From Candidatus Berkiella aquae (lineage in GTDB: Bacteria > Pseudomonadota > Gammaproteobacteria > Berkiellales > Berkiellaceae), in NCBI RefSeq assembly GCF_001431295.2, contig NZ_LKAJ02000001.1:434001-498000 (forward strand): a DNA stretch of 64,000 bases. Direction: 5' to 3'. The number at the start of each line of letters is the position of its first letter. The first letter of the stretch is position 1. The position numbers and the translations under genes are program-made. Below, piece by piece: positions 18,210 through 25,400 of the stretch. A model generated the notes under the pieces. It saw only the letters and a program-made list of their open reading frames with translations. It did no database searches and was not told the origin of the DNA.

Positions 18210-19046
18210 CTAATTTTTTCGTTCTTTTTTAACGTCATATTCAAAAGAAGCTTCTCTTGACCAGTAAAGTCGGTTAGGTAAATGTTGCCCCATGCCCAGA
18301 CGGTAAGCCTGTCTTAAGCATTCTGCGGTGTATTCTTGAGCTTGATGTACCGCAGAAGAAGGCGCAAGACCTTGAGCGAGTAAACCAATCAGAGCAGCAG
18401 ATAAAGTGCAACCTGAACCTTGATAATGATTTTCTAAGCGATCCCAATGAAAGACTTCTAAGCGTCGATAATTGCCATAAAAACTATTCGTAATTTTATT
18501 GGGTAATACGCTTTGGCCTGTAATCAGCACATAGTCAGCACCATGCGCCATAATTTCTTGTGCACAAGCATCTAAGGAATCGGCTTCGCAGGCGAGTAAT
18601 CTGGCTTCATTTGCATTAGGGGTACACACCGTAACAAATGGCAGAATGAGCGCAATCATCGCTTCTAAGATGCCTGGGTCAAAGGATTTTGCTTTAGCCC
18701 CTAGATGTAAAGAGGGATCTAATACAACAGGAATATCACGATAGGTACTCAGGATTTGGTGTACAGCGCGAATATTTTCAATGGAACCTAAGATACCAAT
18801 TTTAAAACCAGCCACTTGAATGTCTTCAAGAACGGCACGGGCTTGATCATGCACTAATCGACTGGGGCATGGGAAAAATTGATAAATATCCGTTGTATCT
18901 TGTGCAGTGATAGAGGTTATAACAGGAGCGCAATGGCACCCCATAGAGCCTAAGGATTCAATATCGGCTTGGATACCTGAACCACCAGAAGGATCGCTGG
19001 CAGAGAAAGAGATGACGACAGGAATGGTTGGTTCAGCGTTATACAT
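18210..19046 (-). CDS. thiD: Hydroxymethylpyrimidine / phosphomethylpyrimidine kinase
   Basis: Phosphorylates HMP and HMP-P in thiamine synthesis. The ribokinase-fold signature is present: FSASDPSGGSGIQADIESL at the N-terminus, VVLDPSLHLGAKA in the middle, TPNANEARLL, and GSGCTLSAALIGLLAQG for ATP binding. The frame is open to a GTG at 19106, but the ATG at 19046 gives a 279-residue protein of family length. No other thiamine genes are adjacent and I see no TPP riboswitch upstream. It is bracketed, with rubredoxin and hemJ, by the two 198-bp elements. Confidence 0.9.
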   Translation of the reverse strand: MYNAEPTIPVVISFSASDPSGGSGIQADIESLGSMGCHCAPVITSITAQDTTDIYQFFPCPSRLVHDQARAVLEDIQVAGFKIGILGSIENIRAVHQILSTYRDIPVVLDPSLHLGAKAKSFDPGILEAMIALILPFVTVCTPNANEARLLACEADSLDACAQEIMAHGADYVLITGQSVLPNKITNSFYGNYRRLEVFHWDRLENHYQGSGCTLSAALIGLLAQGLAPSSAVHQAQEYTAECLRQAYRLGMGQHLPNRLYWSREASFEYDVKKERKN

Positions 19047-19276
19047 GGTTTTGCAATCTTCTCTCAGGTTGAATTTGGATAGCAAAGCAGTGCTTTTACA
19101 CAGCACATGACCCAGAAAGCATTCTCAATAAGGATATTGGTTGATTTTTAGTATATACCACTCATTGGCCTCCGGTAAGGAAACGCTTTCAAATCTGTAT
19201 TCAATATTCCCTGAGTTCGCTATTCGTGAGAGAATTGCGGGTCCTTAAAACAAGCTAGTAGCTTAAGAGAATTATC

Positions 19277-19441
19277 ATGAAACGATTTATGTGTTTGTTA
19301 TGTGGCTTTATTTATGATGAAACGTTAGGCAAGCCTGATGAAGGCATATTGCCCGGAACGACTTGGGAGCAGGTTCCCCTCACTTGGCGTTGCCCAGATT
19401 GTGGCGCAATGAAAGATGATTTCGAAATGATTGAAATTTAA
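19277..19441 (+). CDS. rubA: Rubredoxin
   Basis: A 54-residue electron carrier, easily missed because of its size. It has both Cys pairs that hold the single iron: MCLLCGFIYDE near the N-terminus and WRCPDCGAMKDDFE near the C-terminus, with the usual GxPDEGI...GTTWEQVP linker. The ATG is at 19277 and the stop TAA at 19439-19441 overlaps by 4 bases the stop of the convergent hemJ. No rubredoxin reductase is seen in the window. It is divergent from thiD. Confidence 0.93.
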   Translation: MKRFMCLLCGFIYDETLGKPDEGILPGTTWEQVPLTWRCPDCGAMKDDFEMIEI

Positions 19442-19869
19442 TGCGGTTTTAATACCACAAATAAGACAATTGCGCTGAACATCACGATCGAAAGCTCATT
19501 AAATATTCGATAGTACAATGCAGAGCGAGTATTGGCCCCTTGTTTGAATTTCTTAAGAAGAATGCCGCAATAAAGGTGATAAATAATCACCAAAGAGACT
19601 ACCGATAATTTCAATGACAACCATAATGGGGGAGCGCTAAAAGAATAACCCATCATGTGTACTAATCCGACACCTAACAAAAGCGTGATGATGGCGTTAG
19701 GTGTCATAATCCCCCAAAACAAACGTCTTTCCATTGTGCAAAATCGATCGTGACCTGCTTGATCGATTTTCGGCAAGTCAGCATGATAAACAAAGAGTCT
19801 GGGTAAATAGAATAATCCTGCAAACCAGGCGGTCATTGCAATGATATGGAAAGCTTTTACCCACAACAT
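19438..19869 (-). CDS. hemJ: HemJ-type protoporphyrinogen IX oxidase
   Basis: Membrane enzyme oxidising protoporphyrinogen IX in haem synthesis. About 143 residues with four hydrophobic helices and the family opening MLWVKAFHIIAMTAWFAG followed by LFYLPRLFVYH, where the conserved His residues lie, then TMERRLFWGIMTPNA. The ATG at 19869 has AAGGA 7 bases upstream; the open frame extends to 19926 but that extension is not needed. In Pseudomonas a HemJ-like gene also precedes the DUF6776-erpA pair, so this is conserved order, with rubredoxin squeezed in tail to tail. Confidence 0.88.
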   Translation of the reverse strand: MLWVKAFHIIAMTAWFAGLFYLPRLFVYHADLPKIDQAGHDRFCTMERRLFWGIMTPNAIITLLLGVGLVHMMGYSFSAPPLWLSLKLSVVSLVIIYHLYCGILLKKFKQGANTRSALYYRIFNELSIVMFSAIVLFVVLKPH

Positions 19870-19908
19870 AGATTTATCCTTATAATCGAGTCTTGTATTG
19901 CGGCGCCA

Positions 19909-20106
19909 AGTATATACTAAGTACACTTCAAGATGCGAAGCATGACTTGAAGTGTAACTTTACGCGATGGGGGTTATCAGGGGGAGAATCGCGATTCTCC
20001 CCCTGATTGCAAGCACGGATTTACTCCGTGCGCAGCATTCAAACAAGATATACCGCTTGCTAGCCATTTTGAATCTCATCTTTTGAAGTAGGAAGCGGTA
20101 TATACT
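19909..20106. repeat. 198-bp palindromic repeat element, copy B (inverted relative to copy A)
   Basis: Same length as copy A and reverse-oriented. Its 32-bp central palindrome is perfect here, while copy A has one mismatch. A 44-bp stretch at its left end (19911-19954, tatatactaagtac...) is repeated directly at 20099-20142, so the right end runs into a second partial element. The sequence lies between hemJ and the DUF6776-like gene on the plus strand and carries no ORF. Confidence 0.8.
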
Positions 20107-20142
20107 AAGTACACTTCAAGATGCGAAGCATGACTTGAAGTG
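20099..20142. repeat. 44-bp direct repeat of 19911-19954
   Basis: Identical by eye to 19911-19954. It contains the hairpin CACTTCAAG ... CTTGAAGTG with ATGC/GCAT inside. It probably is the start of another, truncated copy of the 198-bp element, or a footprint of its insertion. Confidence 0.75.
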
Positions 20143-20183
20143 GAATGTTTAATTATCATTGATAAGTAAAGCGAGGAAAAACC

Positions 20184-20882
20184 ATGCGGGAAAAACCAGG
20201 TCGCCGCTTATCGTTAGGCACATGTGCTTTATTGTTAGTTATTGTTGGTGTCGTAACTTATAGAGCTGCTTTAAAAACAAATGAATCGACACCCAAAGTT
20301 GCAGTCAATGAATCGGGGTTGCAAGAACAAGTCCAGCAATTGACCGATGAAAATCAGCGAATTCAAAAGGAATTGATTATTGCTAAACGCAATTTTGAAA
20401 TTGAATCAGAAGCAAAAAAAAATCTTGGTGGCTACCTTCGAACACTGCAAGCGAATAATGCAGAATTAGCGCAGCATATGAATCTTTATCAATCTGTCTC
20501 TGGTGTCATGCCAGTTAAGCAAGGCGTGCAAATCAAAAATTTTCAGATATTTCCCAATAGTGCACAACATCAATACCGTTATCTTGTCGTGCTTAGTAAG
20601 CAGTTTGCTTCTGCAGAATATATTGAGGGTTTAGTGACAATGACGATTGTCGGAAAAGTGGGAGATAAAACCATATTATTACCAGTGAAATATGTTAATT
20701 CCGGTAGTGATGATGGCCTGTCCTTTAAGTTTCGCTATTTACAAGAGTTGAGCGGTGAATTAACTTTACCCCCCCAATTCCTGGCAGAGGGCGTTTTAGT
20801 TGCGGTTAAACCTGAAAGAGGATGGCCATCCGTGCAGCAGCAATTTCCATGGTTAGTCCATAATAGTATTCAAACGGGTTAA
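20184..20882 (+). CDS. Single-pass membrane protein, DUF6776-like
   Basis: A 232-residue protein with one N-terminal transmembrane helix (LGTCALLLVIVGVVTYRA), a coiled coil (about residues 45-100, EQVQQLTDENQRIQKELI...) and a C-terminal beta-rich domain. This architecture and its place next to erpA match the gammaproteobacterial DUF6776 family; the function is unknown. GAGG precedes the ATG. erpA starts 74 bases after its stop. Confidence 0.7.
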   Translation: MREKPGRRLSLGTCALLLVIVGVVTYRAALKTNESTPKVAVNESGLQEQVQQLTDENQRIQKELIIAKRNFEIESEAKKNLGGYLRTLQANNAELAQHMNLYQSVSGVMPVKQGVQIKNFQIFPNSAQHQYRYLVVLSKQFASAEYIEGLVTMTIVGKVGDKTILLPVKYVNSGSDDGLSFKFRYLQELSGELTLPPQFLAEGVLVAVKPERGWPSVQQQFPWLVHNSIQTG

Positions 20883-20956
20883 GGATTCCTGTGACTTAAA
20901 GGAACTTTGCTGTAAAATGGGGTTATAACAGAGTAAGTACATAAAAAGGTTAATTC

Positions 20957-21313
20957 ATGGACGCAGTTATTTCGTGCACCGATGCGGCAGCAAAGCGAGT
21001 ACAAGAGCTTCTTGCAGAAGAGGGGAATTACAACCTTAAACTGCGAGTTTATATTACAGGTGGTGGCTGTTCTGGCTTTCAATACGGTTTTGCGTTTGAT
21101 GAAAATACCAAAGAAGACGACACCATTGTGAGTAAAGCCATTGCAGTCGATGGAGACACCGTTAACATTGATGTGGTGGTTGATGCTTTAAGCATGATGT
21201 ATCTGACTGGTGCGCAAATTGATTATCAAGAAAGTTTGCAAGGTGCCCACTTTGTGGTGAAAAATCCAAATGCACAAACAACCTGTAGCTGCGGCTCTTC
21301 TTTCGCCTTATAA
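20957..21313 (+). CDS. erpA: Iron-sulfur cluster insertion protein ErpA
   Basis: A-type Fe-S carrier delivering clusters to apo-proteins such as IspG/IspH. The 118-residue chain has the three conserved Cys: one in [11 protein letters not shown] and two in the C-terminal [10 protein letters not shown]. The ErpA-type body ([34 protein letters not shown]) separates it from IscA. AAGG lies upstream of the ATG at 20957. In Pseudomonas-type genomes anmK follows erpA; here about 13.7 kb of other genes intervene. Confidence 0.95.
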   Translation: MDAVISCTDAAAKRVQELLAEEGNYNLKLRVYITGGGCSGFQYGFAFDENTKEDDTIVSKAIAVDGDTVNIDVVVDALSMMYLTGAQIDYQESLQGAHFVVKNPNAQTTCSCGSSFAL

Positions 21314-21439
21314 ATCGTTGCATTCCTATTTGCTGGAATAGCATTTCCATGGTTATAGTGTTTTTTATATTCCAATATTTAAAATAAGCCTAGATTTTGC
21401 ACAGTCTGATCTTTTGCTTAGCTAGCACATAATGAGACC

Positions 21440-21868
21440 ATGCACATGATGATTCTCTTAGGTTCGCTATTTTATTTTCTCCTGAAATTTCTTTGCTATT
21501 CAGGCTATGCAAAATATCTTAACCATCTTTATAAAATACCCAATAATATTTGGAAGGTAGGGATTGCCAGGACTTTATTAGGTGTTGTTCTGGGGGCGCT
21601 CTTAAACACACTCTTGCTAGGCGTTTTACATATTCAATTGGGTGTAGGGCGATCACCGCTAGGTGGGCGTGATTCGGATATCTACTTTTTGCTCTTAACA
21701 ATGATTCGAATAGGAGAATGGTTGTTAATTGTTTGGTATTTTTATGATCGAGAGTTGTACATTTCTTTTAAACTCGCGAAAGCGGTTTTATTCGGTACTT
21801 TGGTTTCTTATCTTATTGATATCCCTATCATGCTTGGTCTTTTTATGGTAATTGCAACTATCTGTTAG
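21440..21868 (+). CDS. Integral membrane protein, unknown
   Basis: A 142-residue protein with four predicted hydrophobic helices (ILLGSLFYFLLKFLCYSG, ARTLLGVVLGALLNTLLLGVL, IRIGEWLLIVWYFY, AVLFGTLVSYLIDIPIMLGLFM). No family is recognised. In-frame ATG codons at 21440, 21446 and 21449 are all possible; GAGA lies just before the first. It is the first gene of the block that separates erpA from anmK. Confidence 0.6.
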   Translation: MHMMILLGSLFYFLLKFLCYSGYAKYLNHLYKIPNNIWKVGIARTLLGVVLGALLNTLLLGVLHIQLGVGRSPLGGRDSDIYFLLLTMIRIGEWLLIVWYFYDRELYISFKLAKAVLFGTLVSYLIDIPIMLGLFMVIATIC

Positions 21869-21909
21869 TCGGCTCTTTGTGCGGTTACATCTTCAATTAA
21901 TAGTAAAAA

Positions 21910-21925
21910 TAAGAACATTTTCTTA
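21910..21925. promoter_or_regulatory. TAAGAA-N4-TTCTTA inverted repeat upstream of the UIM-type gene
   Basis: Perfect 6-bp dyad with a 4-base spacer, ending 35 bases before the ATG at 21960. A very similar dyad lies at a similar distance upstream of the 1722-residue gene, so the two may share a regulator. Confidence 0.4.
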
Positions 21926-21959
21926 GCATGGCGTTTTAGAAATGAGAAGGTATTACACT

Positions 21960-22232
21960 ATGTCAATAGGAACAGATGTTAAAGGTTTAGCAAAAAAATT
22001 TGAAGAAGGTAAACTCAATAATGCCAAAGGCAGCCGTATTGAGTATGGCACCGAATCTGATCGTGGTTTAGCAACCAATAATCATCAACGAATGAATTTT
22101 CAATTTACGGCTTTTCAAACAAAAACTCAGATCGCACAAGATGAAGAAGCGACTTCGCTTGCATTAGCCCTAAAGCTGCAACAAGAAGAAGAAGATGCGG
22201 CGCTTGCTCGAGCATTAAGTGCCCAATTTTAA
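21960..22232 (+). CDS. Small protein with ubiquitin-interacting-type motifs
   Basis: A 90-residue soluble protein. The start is taken at the ATG at 21960 because GAGAAGG lies 9 bases upstream; the frame extends 6 codons further. The C-terminal third contains two helices that match the ubiquitin-interacting motif pattern (acidic patch, hydrophobic, two residues, Ala, three residues, Ser): DEEATSLALALKLQ with Gln at the Ser position, and EEEDAALARALSAQ with all key positions. The N-terminal part is basic and probably disordered. UIMs are eukaryotic; in a bacterium this would suggest an injected protein that binds host ubiquitin. The short motif also arises by chance in acidic Ala/Leu-rich helices, so the call is tentative. 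Confidence 0.5.
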   Translation: MSIGTDVKGLAKKFEEGKLNNAKGSRIEYGTESDRGLATNNHQRMNFQFTAFQTKTQIAQDEEATSLALALKLQQEEEDAALARALSAQF

Positions 22233-22234
22233 TT

Positions 22235-22270
22235 AAAAGCCGTCTCAAAAAATGCTTTGAGAGGGCTTTT
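22235..22270 (+). terminator. Intrinsic-type terminator after the UIM-type gene
   Basis: Imperfect stem AAAAGCC-g-TCTCAAA / TTTGAGA-g-GGCTTTT with a 6-base loop, followed by a short T-rich end. It begins 3 bases after the stop codon. Confidence 0.75.
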
Positions 22271-22389
22271 CTGACAATATTCTCGCCATCCAAGCTTTAT
22301 TCTTCAAGTAAAATCTTTAGTAATAGGTCACCACATGTACCCTCAGTTTGCATGCCTATAGAATGTTTGTTACATTACTGAGATAATAA

Positions 22390-22403
22390 TAAGAACGCTC
22401 TTA
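22390..22403. promoter_or_regulatory. TAAGA-N4-TCTTA inverted repeat upstream of the giant gene
   Basis: Ends 31 bases before the ATG at 22434. It shares arms and spacer length with the dyad at 21910-21925; both sit in AATAAGAAC context. Confidence 0.4.
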
Positions 22404-22433
22404 AAAGCGCAGCCTATTTTAGGTGTACCAGCT

Positions 22434-25400
22434 ATGGTGACAGCAAGAAGAGAACCTGGCGAAAACGCATATGTCAGAGAAGCAGAAGAAGTAGAGGGGG
22501 GAATCAATGACATTGTTTTTCACGCTCTTGATGATACCCTTTTAAAACATGCCAAGGCAGATCTTAACAATCTGCGAACGGTGCTTAAAAATATTCTCGC
22601 TCCAGCAGATTTTGCGAAGCTTGCGCAACGAGACCGGTTTTCGAATTTAGAAGACTTGAAAAGCTTCAATACCCTATTGAAAGAAAATTTACAAAGCCTC
22701 CCTTTAAACGCAAAATTTCTTCAAGCAGCGAATGTCGTTATTAGCAATATAGAAAACGACATTAGCAAAATCGAAAATATAAAAAAGGGCGCACAAATAT
22801 TCTCAAAAAGTGGGAATTACGAGGCGCTTGCTGCCGAGATTGAAAAAATAAAACCTAATCGGCTTACAAAAATTAAAAACTTACTGGTACCTGGCGCTAA
22901 AAAGAAAAGCAAAAAAGCGATAGAGAGCAAAAAAAAGGCCACATTTGATGCTTGGCAAAAAAAAATGACGGAAGAAGCGGTAAAGTACGGGGTAGAAATG
23001 CTTGCGATTAACGATAATCAAGAGCCTATTAGAATATTGAATAGGCTCGACAAAACACAAGCCTATAGCCAACTTCAAACAGAGCCGAAACTTGCAAAGC
23101 AACACAACATTGTAGGCGAAATAGGAGCAGCCGCAAAGCAGCTGACAACGACGGTCGCGCAAAATGCAATCGCTGATTTCTTTGAAAATGAGTCGCAGCT
23201 TGATGAAAGAACAACGGATAATCAACGTCTAAATCAGCATGTTAAAAATGCCTTTGATTATGCTGCTAAATTGGCTTCTTTCGATATCATATTAGAATTT
23301 GTTGCCAATGCTCATCAAATCTATCAATTTAGTAGCGAGCATCGTGAAAAAGGTATTGATTTGGAGAAGAAAGGATTTAAGCGCTTACAAGAGCCTGGTT
23401 TTAAAGAGTTCATGATCAAAACCTTAGATAATCTGGGATTTGACATTCGCGATCCAAACCTTTTAACCAACTTGCATACCCTCTCACCTGAAGAATTGAG
23501 CCAAAAAAGAGAAGCTTTCGCTAATACCAATACCCCAGAGGCGGCTGCGAAATTCACCCGAGCAAAAGATCTTTTTTTGAAGGAATGTGAAACAGCTAAA
23601 TCATTATCCTCTTCAAGAGAATATTACATGTTAATGTCTTTGTCAGAACAGGCATTACTCGATGTTGAATCAACACAACGTAAGGCCAATGTGACTAAGC
23701 TTTTACCCGATATTGATAACATGATGGGCTACAATCAGAAAGTAGGTTATGGAGTAGGAGCACAAGCCAAGTACACGGCTAGAGAAATGCTGAAAAATCA
23801 CTTGGGCGATATTACAGAATATATGCTGGAATCAGCTAATAATAAGCGCGCTGAGGCAAGAGATATTGCTACAGGTGATATTGATAATATACGAAACGCT
23901 TTTCTGAATAATGAGGTGCGACCTGCTAAAAAATCTATTCGTGAAGCCAACAAAGAATGGCAATCTGCTATCCAAAAGGCGACAGCACATGATATAAATC
24001 GCGATGTTCAGAAATTAGCCACAACATCAGAAGACAGTGTTGATCGCATTATGCTTGAACAATTTCAAAAAGCATGGCAAAAAGAGGCTATTGAGCTATT
24101 AGCCCTTGTGCAAAAATCAAATCCCAATTTTTACCTTAAAATAGATACCGTTTTAAGGAAAGAAATCGATGATTTAAAATATCAAAATGCGCCTGTAGAA
24201 GTGATCCAATTAGCAGAAGCCCGCCTAAGAGAATTTACAAGATGTCTTGCTACGCCTCATAGTGTCAGTGAAATAAAGAAATGCTCGCTTGAACAATTAA
24301 AAATATTGTGTACTTCATTTAATACGGGATTAAATCAACTCTCGACTAAAGAATCATTAGCTGCACAATCCATTGATGAACAACAAAAAACAATTGCGAT
24401 GAGACGAGCTTTTTCTTCGTTGGGTACATCTCTCACACTTCCCGAAACAGCTTTTGCTGCATATGATGAACTGGTGAGAAATGACAGAGCTCGCTTAAAT
24501 CATGAAGATCCCGGTTTCATGATGCAATGGATTTCAGAAAAAGGCGGAAGATTCATTGCAAATTATCTACAAAAAAACTTTGAAGAGCCTAGAGTCACTT
24601 TAGCCTATCTTCTAGAACAAAAGATGGGGAGTCAGTATAAACTTGCTGCTACTGTCACTGAGGCACCTATTACTGCTAGTTTTTCGCACTCCCCCCAAAC
24701 GCCAGTAGCCGTAGAAGCAAAACAAACCTGGTTTCAATGGGGAGCATCGCTGGTTGGTTTGGAGTTAGATGATCTTAAATTGCAACAAAAACAAGCAATA
24801 AACTATGCAGAGAAATTGAATCAATTAAGCGCCGCTTCTGGTGCTGCCAGCAAAACACTTGCTGTTAAAAATTATGAACAAGTTTTTGCAATACTTGAGC
24901 AGTCAGATGCAATCATTGCACGATTGAAAGTGAATGCTGCTAAGGCAAAAAAGAATTACCAAGCCGCGCAACAACTTTTTGATGAAGAACTGCCCGCAAA
25001 ACAAACCGCTATGCGCAGCAGATTAGAATCTATCGAACAAGATTTAACAAAAGCAGCAGCCGGATTAAAACAGCCTGCCACCGTGAGCAATGCTGATTTA
25101 ATGTTGAAACAGTTACAGCAAGCGAAAGCAAAATTAGAAACAGAATTAAAAGCGACTGAAAATGCATTTCAGCCGCATAAAAAAGCTTATAGTGCACAAG
25201 GTCGTTTTGATTTTTCTAAAACGCCTGAATATGCAGGGCTTGCCTCTCAAATTGAACATTTTGAAAAGGTAATAAATGAAAATACCGCAGTGAGTGCTGA
25301 GCTAACGCAGGCTCATGATGCCTTAAAACATAGAGAAGCTGAAATTACTCAAGCAATGCAAAAACTTATTGAGAACCCAACAAGCACCGATGCCAGATTA

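Noticed and set aside
19047-19276. TPP riboswitch upstream of thiD
   Set aside because: CTGAGAG occurs once by chance, but the rest of the conserved TPP aptamer core is not present.
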